A stretch of 64,000 bases of DNA from Corallochytrium limacisporum (lineage: Eukaryota > Opisthokonta): the NCBI GenBank assembly GCA_002811645.1, contig PDIP01000019.1:186588-250587 (forward strand). The letters run 5' to 3'. The notes beneath the pieces are model-generated. The model searched no databases and was not told where the DNA came from. It was given only the letters and a program-made list of their open reading frames with translations. Shown one piece after another: positions 49,144 through 60,714 of this stretch; the stretch's first letter is position 1; the number at the start of each line of letters is the position of its first letter. Position numbers and translations under genes: made by a program.

Positions 49144-52100
49144 CCTTCGATCGCCTGTGTTCCGTCACGGCCTGTCTCCCTTGCAATTCTTTAACACAAT
49201 ACGTTGGTTTCAATTGGGATCTTCAATACAACGCACAATATACAATTTCAAATAACATATTCCCCTAGTACATGCGAATCAAGTAGTAAGTACAGTGAGG
49301 AACATTAAACCACAGCCTACCAGCTGCTGATCCCAACCAAACAGGCTGTCCCTGTCTTCCAGCTCGGTCTCCGTACACCTACCCCCGCATCCCACCCTCT
49401 CCTCGGGTGGTCGGTCCCCCCCTTGGTTGACGGTTGGCCGGGTTGAGACATTTTGGGAGTAAGCGGGTGGCCGGTGAGCCATTTGAGGGCCGGTTCCACA
49501 CTGAACGGGCCTGGGTGACACCGTAAGAGCCAAGACCAACAGAAAGGCCCCTTTCCACAGTGTATGTATACCGGCAGGCTGTCAAATATGAGATTTACTA
49601 TATTTCATCTAGATTTTGTTTATTCTAGTATTCGCTGCGATGGGGCCGGTTTGTTAGTTCGACCTGGTCCCTCGGCTGTGAACTTATAGTGGACTTCGCG
49701 GGGTCTTGGGCCCTGAGCTCACTGCTGATTGTCACCTTCCAGGAGACGGGGCCAAGGTGTAACCTTGACCTTTTGGAGAGATGTCCATGATGAGTATTGG
49801 AATGGACGTGTTGGTTCGATGAGCATGGTTTGCCTCCTCATTCTCAGCTGTGTTCTGTCCGCTGCGAGTCCTATGGAAGCTGGTGTGGTCGAAGATCTAG
49901 GATACACTGCAAAATTTTATCAACAGTGCGTTTACATCACAACTGTTCTCTTGCATGATGTCTATTAACATGTCTAGCACATCCAGAAACGCAATCATCA
50001 GGCTCTGAAAGGTCATCTGTGCTAGACGATTGGGGAAATCCCTACCGACTGGAGGCCATCAGAGCTCATAGCTGATCACTAGGGACCACCGCACAGTGAT
50101 GGCACATGGGCATATCACACACCCCTCGACCATCCTTTTGTCCCAGGTGGTCAGTACGGCTGAATTGAATACTAAATCACACTGCAAAAAATGCATCCCT
50201 ACAGCCCTTACTTGCCGGTGTCTTGGCCTTGAGGACCATCGTTTCAAATCGGGAGGTAATACGTCACTCTTGCCCGTGTCAACTGATGATCGCTTTTCCA
50301 AAAACTAGGATTGCCGTCGGATGTTGATGGATGGCACCTTCCTTAGTGTCAGCTGTAAGTTACCAGCAAATTTCTTGTAGGCACTGCTTCAGAACACTGA
50401 CCTTGCAGTGTATCCATCACTAGTCCCAGCAAGCAGGGCCGCAAAATATCAGATAGATCAGAAAGCTGACGGGGATACGAACATGCAGCGTATATAGAAC
50501 GACGGATGATATTTTTTTTTGGTTTGGTTGTGGGCTGGTCCCATCTTTGCCGCTCCCTTACCCACTCAGTGCTTATTCTGCCGCCTTCCCTCTCTGCTGG
50601 CCGCCGCCCTGTCTAACTTCCTTGCAATGATCCACTGGCTGACACTTTCTTCACCTGACCGCATCAGGTGACCCATCCCTCAGCAGCTTGGAGCGGCAAG
50701 CTAGTCCCCTCGTCTTCGTTGGGGGGGAGGGGGAGTGAAGGGATTCCGGTGAGTGTGCATAGTTGAACGGGCAGGGGCACCAGGCTGAGACTGCAAAAAT
50801 TTGAAACAGAGTTACTGTGAAGGCATACCACTAAGAGAGAAACAGAAAGAATTGACCCAAACTGACAACAACCAATAAATAATGGGGAGAAATCCGAGGT
50901 TTGGAACGGCGGCACGGATTCGACAGGTTCCGTGTCGCACACCACTGTGTGCGACAGGTGGACTGGTCCTCCGTACTTATGAAGGCATATTTACAACGGG
51001 GCGGACATGTTTACTTTGCTAACGTAATGAGGTGATGTTTCATGTCTTTGGGCTCATCATCGGGTTACTACCGCTCTCGGCATTTTCAGAAGGGTTGCAA
51101 ACCATGTTTCTATACCAAAGTGGAGACTTAAAGGGAAGGGTATGTCGACATCTTAGGAAAAGCCATTGTCAGTACCAGACACCGGGGGCAGAGGTTTTCC
51201 TTTGTCAACCAGCAACCACCCCGTTCTACGCCGTCTTCGGCTTCTGTGGACCTTCTGAATCCCAACCACACGAAAGCTCAGGGCGCTCGCACGGGTGGCG
51301 TTGCTTGTTCGGTTTTCTCGCAGAGAAAACAACCTGGGATGCGCGGCTCCAGTTCTACCACGAAGAAAGAGATGAGAAAAAAAGGGGAGAGGGGGGCTTC
51401 CGGGGGGAGTGGTAAGAATGGACAAATCTCCTACACACCCAGTACTGCGGGGGCGGTTGGGGTGAACCAGCGCGTGAGGTACACAGAGGACCAACGGATA
51501 GGTAGGCCTGTACGTGTGTCATTCAGCCCCTTCAGATTTCGCTGTGCGTTGTTTGGATGCCCAAAGCTGTGAAATGATAGCAGCCACGAGGTTCGCTGTA
51601 TCATGCGTGCCATTGTCAGTGGGCATCGGGTGCTTTGTTGTTGGTTGGTCCGCCGGAGAGGTGGAAGTAGCCCGCAAACTGAGATGGAACCCTTCTTCCC
51701 TCCAGGGAGGTAGAGAGGATTTTCCCGTAATTTCAGTATGAATCGTGTCCCCCCCCCCCGGCCCCCACGGGGGGGGGCGGGGGGGGGGCTTGCAAAACNN
51801 NNNNNNNGATTTTCCCGTAATTTCAGTATGAATCGTGGCCCCCCCCCCCGGGGCCCACGGGGGAGGGCGGGAGGGAGGCTTGCAAAACCACATGAATAGA
51901 TCCAGGGAAGATGTGAATGGCGATTTCAAGAGAATTTTCCACGGTATATTCACTACTAATATGAACACTCCGGAAAGTCGAAAAGGCCATGGCCATGGCC
52001 CGGGCACTCAGCAGCAGAGTCGTCAGGGAGCCAGCCATCAGCTGACGCAGACCAGGACCCGTTCATTTATTTAGCATGCATGTCGCATCAAGAACTGAAG

Positions 52101-53270
52101 AAAAAAAAAGGGGGAGGGGAGGGAGAAGGAACGAAAAGAAGCAAGGAGCCCGATCCGGAGAAAGGTGTGTCTTGTATTGCCTTTTGATTCGCTGGCTTGT
52201 GATAATGATGCTAGGGCGAGCGAAGACCAGTATGTGAATACATCTACTATCCTTGGCATTTGTTGGCACAATGACTCTGGCACACCCCAACGTACGGCAA
52301 ACGGCGGTGCCCGGATTCAACATTAGGACTACAGGGAAAGGGCACGGCCTTGTTGAGAAATGAAAAAATTGAACTGGGTGGAGCGCACTCGTGATGATGA
52401 CTGTGTATAATCTACCTCGAGTCGGCACGCTACTGAGCGAAAGGAATCTAAGACAAGCCGTGCTCGGTACCTTGGGTGTGTAAATTTTTGCCCCCGCAAA
52501 TCGTGCACTTTGCGCGGCACACCAGCACTTTTCTCCTCCCCGGCACACACAGGCGTGCGCGCCGTTTCAGTGCAGACCTTTGCACGCTGACATGAAAAGT
52601 CCCTAGCCTGACCACTGAACATTCAAAAACGCCCTTCACGCACTGCTGACAACAATGGACAGGAGCAAGTTGATGCGGTTGTACGAGTCTACCCGTTCGG
52701 TGGGACCACAGAATACAGAATATTAGAGTGACTAATACCCTGGACACAACGATTCAGGAATTGCGTCTCACGTAAAGGGAAGAGCCGGGAGGTGAGAGAG
52801 CGGATACGATAGAATTAGGTGTAGGAATGACCGGGCGAAGCGATCAGGAATTCTTCGGCACCGTATACCGCGAGCACCCGCACCAACAACCAACCCATCC
52901 GGCAAAAAACTAAGGGGGGGGGGGGAGAAGGGAGTAGGGACTTCGCGCTCGGTGGGTCCCCCCGCCCACCCGGGGAAGGGCAAGAGGAGCGAAAAATTGG
53001 AAAGGGACCTGTACATTTGGGAGAGATGGTGATCCGTACGGGTCGGTCAGGAACGTGAGTATGCTTTTGAAGATAAGATTGGTGCAAAGATGGCTGTGGA
53101 TCAATCCCAACCCATCTCCTGATGACATGGGAAGAATAATTGTTGCAGAATGGCACCAAACATGCGCACACGGTGACCTATTTAAAGATGGAAGAAACAG
53201 TCAGAGATCAAGCAAGCCCTATGTCGTTGTACTGTAGTGGAAGCATAGTAGAAAGAACCATCATATAACC
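49144..53270. other. 4.1-kb divergent spacer with assembly scar
   Basis: Between the m-AAA protease and ABC transporter starts. No convincing gene is present; frames up to 162 codons overlap on both strands and cross a short gap. Purine/G-rich tracts lie at about 50715-50740, 51370-51415, 52095-52140 and 52910-53010. The last is 260-360 bp upstream of the ABCG start on its sense strand. A duplicated 81-bp block flanks a 9-N gap at 51799-51807. Confidence 0.5.
51718..51888. repeat. 81-bp duplicated block around a 9-N gap
   Basis: Copy 1 (51718-51798) and copy 2 (51808-51888) start GATTTTCCCGTAATTTCAG and end TGCAAAAC. They differ only inside the C and G runs and at a few positions beside them. 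The gap between is exactly 9 N. This is most likely one locus assembled twice because of homopolymer errors. Confidence 0.85.
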
Positions 53271-55319
53271 ATGACAGAGAACACAAACGGACACGTCCCT
53301 GAACCGGGCGTCCCTGCCCCTGATTCGGGCGTCCCTGCCCCTGAACCGGGCGCCCCTGCCCCTGAACCGGGCACCCCTGTCCCTGACGAAGTTGTGGCCA
53401 ACGGCAAATCTCCGGAGAAGGATTTCAAGATTGAACAAGCCGAACGTCCACCGTCAAACATCAACGACATGTACGATACTGAGCGTATTGACTCACGCAT
53501 TCAGTCAAGCAAGCGCGCCCACGTAGGCAAAGTCCATCGTCTGGAATGGAGTAACCTGAGGTACTCTGTTGACATCAATGTGCCAAAGAGTGCGAAGAAA
53601 AACGATGTCGAAGCTGGTGAGTTCAAGAAGGAGCACAAGAAGCGGATTCTTCGCGGAATCACTGGTTACGTTGAATCCCGGGAAATGTTTGCCATCCTCG
53701 GTGCTTCTGGTGCAGGCAAGACCACCATGCTGGACGCGTTGAGTGGTCGACTCCCCTCTAAAGACCTGAACGTTGACTTCAAGATGAACAATGAACCCAC
53801 CCCGATCTCCAAGGCCATGGAAAGGGCGGCCTACGTGCAGCAGAGTGACGAGCTGTATCCTATGCTAACGGTCTACGAAACCATCATGTATGCGGCCAAG
53901 CTGAAGATTAACAAGAGTCAAGAGGAAAGGGAAGACATTGTCGAGGAGATTCTCGACGATTTGCAGCTGAACAAGGCGAGGGATACTCGGGTAGGCAATG
54001 ACATTTACCGTGGTGTGTCCGGTGGTGAGCGTCGTCGTGTCACTATTGGTGTGGAAATTGTTGCACGTCCCGATATTATTATTCTCGATGAGCCCACCAG
54101 CGGTTTGGATAGCTCCACCGCTGCAAACGTTTGTTCGGTACTGCGCACACTGGCCAAGCAGGGCCGCATTGTCATCTGCACAATCCATCAACCGAGCGCT
54201 CGTCTCATTACCATGTTTGACAGAATGACCTTCCTAGGCGAAGGACGTACCATCTACGATGGTAAGCCTGCCGATGTTGGACAATACTTCAGTAAGCAGT
54301 TCCAAATCACCATGCCACGTCACGTCAACGTGGCCGAGTTTGTGCTGGATGTCGCTGAAACTGCCCTGGCCGGACAAGACGGTCTTACGATGGACATGCT
54401 GCATTCGGGATGGGATGACTACAGTGGACTTCAAGTCCGGGGCAGTGACCTGGAGCCGAAACCTCATTCTCATGCTCTTCACTTCCCCAAGTCTTCTAAA
54501 GATCTATACGCAAACAACATGTTTTCGGAGATCGCAGTCCTTACCCATCGTGCATCTCTCAACAACACACGCAATCCGGAATTAATGTTTGCGGCTATTG
54601 GTATCTCCATTTTCAATGGTATCATTCTTGGTCTGCTGTACCGTGATGCTTTCAACTCAGCACTTGCAACCGTCACCATACCTGGTTTCATTGCATTCAC
54701 CCTGGCCTTGTACAGTTTCACCCAAGCAGACGCCTTGCCGATCTTTCTTCAAGAACGAGAAATTCTGAAGCGTGAGATCAGTCGGTGGTCATACCGTGTG
54801 ATCAGTTACACTGTGGCTAGCAGTCTTGTGTGGCCTCCTATCAAGCTGATTCCTGCACTGTTGTACACTCTCGCAACATTCTGGCTTCTAGGATTGAGCG
54901 GAGCCGGGCTCTTCTTCTTCATTGTCTTTGTGCTTACCGTTGCCCAGCTCGCGGCCCAGGCCTTTTGTCTGGTTGTCAGCGTTAACGCACCCAACTTCCC
55001 AACCGCAAATGTACTGGCCATCAGCTCCATTGCTTTCATGTTCCTATTCTCTGGATACTTCATCCCGCCAGATGAGATGCCTGACTATCTCGCTTGGATT
55101 CGCTACTTCTCTCTTCTGCGGTACGGTATCAATTCTTTGGTCATTGCTGTCTTTGAGGGCAGCCAGAGCGATCCCGAAGTTGTCGCACTCTTCGACACAT
55201 ACGACCTCACTGGGCAGAGCAAGTGGCAAGGCGTGGGTATCCTCATTGCATTCTACTTTGGCTTCCGCTTTATCTTCTTCATTCTCCTGTGGCTCAAGAC
55301 TCGTCGCCACAATGCATAA
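53271..55319 (+). CDS. ABCG-type half-transporter
   Basis: This 682-aa ABC half-transporter has the reverse order (nucleotide-binding domain first) of the G subfamily. The NBD has Walker A GASGAGKT (144-151), a Q-loop around YVQQSDELYP, the signature VSGGE (249-253), Walker B IIILDEP (269-275) and an H-loop in ICTIHQPS. The TM domain (about 425-680) has the ABC2 character, with a re-entrant SGYFIPPDEMPDYLAW loop between late TMs. The protein should dimerise to export lipids, sterols or xenobiotics. The substrate is not inferable. A Pro-rich N-terminal repeat (residues 10-37) is unusual. The ATG has A at -3. Confidence 0.95.
   Translation: MTENTNGHVPEPGVPAPDSGVPAPEPGAPAPEPGTPVPDEVVANGKSPEKDFKIEQAERPPSNINDMYDTERIDSRIQSSKRAHVGKVHRLEWSNLRYSVDINVPKSAKKNDVEAGEFKKEHKKRILRGITGYVESREMFAILGASGAGKTTMLDALSGRLPSKDLNVDFKMNNEPTPISKAMERAAYVQQSDELYPMLTVYETIMYAAKLKINKSQEEREDIVEEILDDLQLNKARDTRVGNDIYRGVSGGERRRVTIGVEIVARPDIIILDEPTSGLDSSTAANVCSVLRTLAKQGRIVICTIHQPSARLITMFDRMTFLGEGRTIYDGKPADVGQYFSKQFQITMPRHVNVAEFVLDVAETALAGQDGLTMDMLHSGWDDYSGLQVRGSDLEPKPHSHALHFPKSSKDLYANNMFSEIAVLTHRASLNNTRNPELMFAAIGISIFNGIILGLLYRDAFNSALATVTIPGFIAFTLALYSFTQADALPIFLQEREILKREISRWSYRVISYTVASSLVWPPIKLIPALLYTLATFWLLGLSGAGLFFFIVFVLTVAQLAAQAFCLVVSVNAPNFPTANVLAISSIAFMFLFSGYFIPPDEMPDYLAWIRYFSLLRYGINSLVIAVFEGSQSDPEVVALFDTYDLTGQSKWQGVGILIAFYFGFRFIFFILLWLKTRRHNA
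53298..53381 (+). repeat. Four 21-bp repeats coding a Pro-rich heptad
   Basis: Four tandem units encode PEPGVPA, PDSGVPA, PEPGAPA and PEPGTPV at the N-terminus of the ABCG transporter. The repeat preserves frame. Its copy number may vary between strains. Confidence 0.85.
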
Positions 55320-55715
55320 GCTGCCAAAGCATATAACAAAAACATCATTTAGAAATCATAGACGTGGGACTCGAGAACAGCCCTGGTGAACACCAAAGTG
55401 CTCGCAGGCAACGATCCTAACTCAATACATAACATAATGCACATCTCAAAACCAGTATTCACACCGTACCCGATTCCCATACCGAGAGTTCCGAAACACC
55501 CCCCCTTGGCGGGCCTTGTACTTAGAGCGCGAAGCCCAAGATCTCGCTGAGAAGCAGCGCAAGAAAACTGGTCCTGGACGACGTCGTTGAAACGGTCAAA
55601 ACATTGCCTTTGGTTTATGATACATTTTTCATTCTCATGAGTATGTGGCGTTGTGTATGTATTTGTACATATTGCAGATAAACCGGTCTCACAGAAGGCG
55701 TCCTTGCGTGTTGCT
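55320..55715. other. Convergent intergenic region
   Basis: About 400 bp between the ABCG and SGTA stop codons, the largest convergent gap in the window. It presumably holds both 3' UTRs. A minus-strand frame here has no recognisable content. Confidence 0.45.
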
Positions 55716-56708
55716 TCACTGGCCTTCAGGCGGACCGCCAGAACCACCCATAAACTGACGGCGCATCTGCTCAATCATTTCCGGGTTTTGCTGTGCAAAG
55801 TTCGCAGCCATCTGCATCATTTGAGGATTGTTCATCAAACCAGCCAGGTCAGGCATACCACCAGCACCAGCACCGGCACCAGCACCGGCACCGGCACCAC
55901 CGGCACCTCCTCCACCGCCTCCCATCATCTGCTGAGCCATCTGCATCAGCTGAGGATTGTTCATCAGACCAGCTAAGTCAGGCATACCGCCCATGCCTCC
56001 CGGCATACCACCCATACCTCCCGGCAAACCTCCGGGTGAAGCAGCAGGGTTGGCCTCCTTGGTCGCTGTACTGCCCGACTCTTCTCCCAGCTTCTTGTTT
56101 ACAGTCTGGATCATGTCCTTCACTCCCTGATTTGTTGGTTCCAGCGCGTTGGCCTTCTCGTAAGCTTTCAGGGCGCTGGCATAGTCCTTCAGGCAGTACT
56201 GGGCGTAACCCATGCGACTGTAGGGCTTGGCAAAGTTCTCATCGAGTAGAATGGCCTCCTCACAGTCTTCGATGGCTTTGTGATGGTTACCCTGGCTGCT
56301 GTAGGCGGCAGCACGATTGGAATAGTAGACCGCGAGCGGGTTCAGCTCAATGGCCTTAGTGTATGCCTCAATTGCCTTATCAAACTCCTTGTACTTCATC
56401 TTCTCGTTGCCTTGTGTCTTCAATTCATCAGCCTTGGCAGCAGTCTCTGGATCGATGTCCTTGACACTTGCCTTAGGAGCTGCCTTGGCTGCGGGACAGT
56501 GGTCCTTGAAGGCTCCCAAGAGGTGATTGTCACTGATGTGTGAGAACTCGTTGCCGTCGGCATCAATTTCGTAGGCCTCAGCAATGCACTGAATGGCCAC
56601 CTCAAGCGACTCCCCGGCGTCTTCAGAGAGACCACCACGGCCTGCGGCATCAGCCCGCAGGTGCTGAACGATGGCAAATGCCAACTGACGGTGTTCACTG
56701 CTCACCAT
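55716..56708 (-). CDS. SGTA/Sgt2 co-chaperone
   Basis: This 330-aa small glutamine-rich TPR protein hands tail-anchored membrane proteins to the GET/TRC pathway and binds Hsp70/Hsp90 tails. An N-terminal helical dimerisation domain (about 3-65) is followed by three TPRs (about 88-205). Carboxylate-clamp residues are visible in TQGNEKMKYKEF, YYSNRAAAYS and KPYSRMGYA. The C-terminus has two copies of GGMPDLAGLMNNPQ with Met/Gln helices, the substrate-binding STI1-like part, separated by a Gly/Ala linker. The frame opens upstream at a TTG, but the ATG at 56708 (G at -3) matches the family start. Confidence 0.95.
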   Translation of the reverse strand: MVSSEHRQLAFAIVQHLRADAAGRGGLSEDAGESLEVAIQCIAEAYEIDADGNEFSHISDNHLLGAFKDHCPAAKAAPKASVKDIDPETAAKADELKTQGNEKMKYKEFDKAIEAYTKAIELNPLAVYYSNRAAAYSSQGNHHKAIEDCEEAILLDENFAKPYSRMGYAQYCLKDYASALKAYEKANALEPTNQGVKDMIQTVNKKLGEESGSTATKEANPAASPGGLPGGMGGMPGGMGGMPDLAGLMNNPQLMQMAQQMMGGGGGGAGGAGAGAGAGAGAGGMPDLAGLMNNPQMMQMAANFAQQNPEMIEQMRRQFMGGSGGPPEGQ

Positions 56709-59252
56709 ATCTGACCTAGAGGTGCTATATTTGCCCGTCGGAACCAACCACCGGTTTCTTTTTGTGTTTGTGAATGTTCATGATCAGGGTCCTTTCATCA
56801 ATAACAAGTAGCAAGGGGCTAATGAATAGCAGCAATCTACATAGATTCCACACATGTGTGAACCCAATACCCACGCAACCGACGGAACGGCTTGACAATT
56901 TGGGTGCTCCTTGTCACCCCTGGCCTTTGTGATTGTCAGATGGTGTTCCTAACACAGAAACAGTGGCTTTCAGAAACTGTGTGCTGAGTGTATCCCCACC
57001 CGAATGCCCCAGGGGGAATGTGTGTGGCCCGGAGGCGATTCGCCTGTTCCGGGGAGGGGATCTTTCGCGAACGAAAACGCAGGTAATATAATATACTTAA
57101 TTTTTGTAATTTACGAGCAAATTGTGTATATTAAATATATGAATAAGGATTGAAGCTAGGGGCAATACATGCCACCTCACGCACCCAAAACTGAATGAAA
57201 TTATTATGCGTCTCTGTTGTGTAATTTAAAAATACCGTATATCTATTGAGGAACTGAAAAAATATCTTTCCCCCGGGGGGAGGGGGGCTCGGAGAGTGCT
57301 TGCAGTATATAGCTCAGTAGTGCCTGGGTAGTGGGGTCCTGAACACACTGGGCGGACGGTACTTCCGGTGGGACCGCCCCGGGCTCGTCACTTGACAGGG
57401 GTGGTGTATATGTATGCATGCCAAAGGGGTTTGTATGGGTGGCGCTGCTGAAGTCCGGAAGTGTGTAAACCATTGCAAAGGAGTGACGTCCGTTAATACT
57501 CCTCATCAATGTCATTTCCTCCTGCTCGTCTCTCCGATGGGACATGTAAATTGCGACCTATCTGCGCACAGCAACAGCTCAAAAAAAAACTATGGCTCCA
57601 GACATCCTTTTCTGATTCTGAGTATGCCATGAGTTCTACTTGCCAATCTGAGCGATAGTACAACATGAGCACCCCACCAACTGCCAGTGGTTCGCCGTAA
57701 TGAAATGGGCAGTGGGATTGTGGTGCACCGAAATACACCGCACACAAAGCCAACGGAGAAATTGAGCATTCCGCATAAGAAACCACGATGTCCGCCGCTT
57801 GGCAAAATTGGAATGCATTGGAATGATGCTGCTTCTATGCACAATGCTGGTCAAGAGTTTCTCGGCGCCTTGCATCGCATAGCCGTCGCGGCTGTCCGTG
57901 GAGTGGTAGGTTCACCATTACGTCGCCCGTTGGCCTACCCGTCGCCACGAACCTCTAACCTTTCCGATACACTCACCGTATGCATCGCGAGAATGACGAA
58001 TATGGCAAGATTTTTTTACGGATGTTCTCTTTTTAGGAAAAGACGGGCCAGGTGGTCGGGCTGCCTTGGCTTTTCGTTCCAAGATTCACGGAAACTCGGA
58101 AGGTCGAGGGCACCACGCAATCGAGTTGGCAAGAGGCTGCAGTAGTAGTAAATGTATTGAAATCTGTAATAGACAAAAACGATATTCTCGGGACGCCGCG
58201 ACTAAAGATTTTTTTCCGAACTGAAAGCTCTTCGATTTGTTTGTGGGCCACTGTAAGTATTTTCTTAAGTCGCGGCTGGTAGTCACCCACTGCGGACTGC
58301 CAACTTGTCCGCCCTGTGTTTGGGAATGGTGTCTTTGGTGCACTGGCAGCAAGCCCACTTCTACGTGCTGTGCGGTTCCTATCAAGTGTACTGGATTATC
58401 ATGAACACAGATTCGTTTTCGCGCGTTTTGCAAAGCCAGCCACATGGCCCACATACATGAGGCTTCCAGTGGCTGAAAGCGATGCGTGTGTGACTTTGTG
58501 CCCGTCATTGGCCTTCGATGCTAAATGTAAGAGTAAATTAAGAAATGATCAGCATTGCTGATTAGCCCCAGATGCACAGCCGTATAGAAAGGAAAGGAAG
58601 TCCGTGCTCAACGGGTACAAGTCGTATATTCAGTACGAAAATGTTAGATCTTTGAGGCGTATGCGGCAAATGACCACCACTAATCCCAGGCAGTTGGGGA
58701 CACAGTTGCGAATGTGCATGTGCTCGGTTTCACAACCGAGCGTCGGCATCCACAATCTCTTCGACAGGTTCGCTTGCGGACGCGCAGGCGGCTTTAGGAC
58801 CCAGTTTCACCGGCAAAGCATTGTCTCACACGGCAGTGATATACCTGAACATGGACACCCCGTTCATTGAATCTTTCTATTCGCAGTACCCAGCTCTGTT
58901 TCGTATATACCAAAGACAGGTATAACATCCTAGGAATTGGGCTTAGATCATACGTGAACAATTCCGGTACCATGGGGTATCACTGCCGCACGATGTACGT
59001 ATTCACGTGCTGTGTTTTGGTCCACCGCATTGTCAGTTTCACAAACGCGTGATATGTGGGGCCAGATCGCTAAATCTTTACTGCCTTGGTTCTGGTATCA
59101 AAATAACCTCATTGTGGAGAGAATGGAGTACGTCTGCCATAATTTTCCATAATTCCCCGTGGCTCTCACTCATTGTCTGCGGATCAGCTTCTGTTGTGTC
59201 CGTCTAGGTTTCCGCAAAAGGTTCAACGGTTTGCTCGAGTACCAAGGAAAGC

Positions 59253-59357
59253 GGTACCAACGAGCGGACCCAGTTGTGGAGAGGTACTAACGGGCGGACC
59301 CAGTTGTGGTCATCGAAAAATGGGAGTCTGCGGATTGTATGGGAGTCTGCGGATTGT
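59253..59357. repeat. Two short tandem duplications
   Basis: A 30-bp unit (starting GGTACCAACGAGCGGACCCA at 59253, second copy at 59283) is repeated with two to three changes in its first 27 bp. It is followed by a perfect 19-bp tandem repeat (ATGGGAGTCTGCGGATTGT) at 59320-59338 and 59339-59357. Confidence 0.9.
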
Positions 59358-59964
59358 TTAGTGCGATAGGGTGCTCGAAGAACAAGAGTGGCTAATTTTA
59401 TACAGTAGGATGGGTATGGGGTTCAGGGAGTTTTTTCGGCACATCCTACGATGGGACACCTGTGTCTTGGTGTGGTCACCCGGAGATAAGGTCGGCTTAG
59501 AGCTCTCAACTTGCCTCTCCCTTCTTCGAGACAGTGAAACCATGTATGATCGTACCCAGATGCATTGGTGGCACTCAAATATCCTTGAGAGTTTACTTCT
59601 GTGAATGGTTTGATTAGAAGCATGTCCATTCACATCTTACGCAACCCTGCTTCGCTTTGATGCAGTTTGGAATGAACTGTTGTCGGGACTATTGTGAATT
59701 GAAGTTGTGAATTGAATAGATAGGCGTAGTCCGGTAGGCCGCTACTGCCTTTAAGTTCTTTAAGTTCTATCCAACATAGGTGCGTATCCAACACCATGGG
59801 CCATCCATATCCAAGAGTTTTGATGGTCGGTGTCGAGCGCAGCTGAGCCGCGCGAGAAAAGTGGGCACTCTGTCGAGCGCCCCTTTTCCCCACTCCCCTT
59901 GTGATTCCCAAGAATGAAGGTCCGCAAAAGGCCTCCAAAAGGAAAGAAAGTTACGTAGTTGTGT

Positions 59965-60270
59965 ACCTTCCCCCGCACTGCTCACTCCCCGGCCTCCCGC
60001 TTGCCCACCCCCCCCTCCCCCTTCCCCCAACTCGTTTGGCTCTTCGCACTTCTTGTCCCTTCCGGTGTCTCTCTCGATCCCCGCCTCGCGGGGCCCCGAA
60101 AATTTTTCTTGAACGAAACTGAAGAAAAAATAGGGTCCCCCGCGAGGGGGGTGGAGGGGACGGACAGGGAGAAGTGGGGATCTCAAAAGAAGCGAAGGAA
60201 GAGAAAAAAGAGGGAGAGGGGGAGAAGGGGGGAGGGGGGAGGGAGGGAGAGATTGGGAGATCGAGAGCGA
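59965..60270. repeat. Pyrimidine block followed by purine block
   Basis: The plus strand is C/T-rich to about 60060, then A/G-rich from about 60120 to 60270, with long G runs. The two blocks could pair or form triplex structures. The purine block lies 450-600 bp upstream of the membrane-protein gene on its sense strand. Confidence 0.65.
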
Positions 60271-60341
60271 AGCGGACAAAGAATGCAATGGAACAGGCGC
60301 AATAAAATTTTTGCATTGTGGAGAAACTTCTCGCTATGGGT

Positions 60342-60361
60342 TGTGTGTGTGTGTGTGTGTT
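60342..60361. repeat. GT microsatellite
   Basis: About ten GT units. A similar TG run occurs at 63931-63945. Confidence 0.9.
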
Positions 60362-60714
60362 GGTGGGGGGAGTGGGACCTCTCCGACGAGGTCGTTTCGT
60401 GAGTGTCTTGTGGTGCAGGAGTACAAATATGTTTGCTTGCTGCGATCTGCCGCTGCCATTGCGGTGGACAGCGCCCTTCTGCTCTGAACTTAGCGCGACC
60501 GGGTTGTCTGAGGGTTGACAGTTCATCACGCACTCACAAAGAAAAGATGTCCGTAGAAGCGACCCAAAGCAGTAGTGGAAAGGAATTGGACATCGGAGGA
60601 GGTAGAATCTGTTGACGCGTTGGTATGGTACTCAAATGATCTTGCTCTCTGTTGGCTGGAAGTCTTTGACACGAAGAAATCATAGCCTTAAAGAATTTCA
60701 AACAAACTGCAAAC

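Larger units (their letters stand above)
56709..60714. other. 4.0-kb divergent spacer
   Basis: No convincing gene. An AT-rich patch lies near 57080-57145. Tandem repeats occur at 59253-59357. A pyrimidine-rich tract (about 59965-60060) is followed by a purine-rich tract (about 60120-60270) and a GT microsatellite (60342-60361). Frames of up to 192 codons lie across the low-complexity tracts and are not called. Confidence 0.5.

Noticed and set aside
51519-52007. 162-codon minus-strand frame
   Set aside because: It crosses the 9-N gap and both copies of a probably mis-assembled duplication.
59951-60529. 192-codon minus-strand frame and overlapping 173-codon frame
   Set aside because: Both run through the pyrimidine/purine tracts and translate as Ser/Pro/Phe low complexity.
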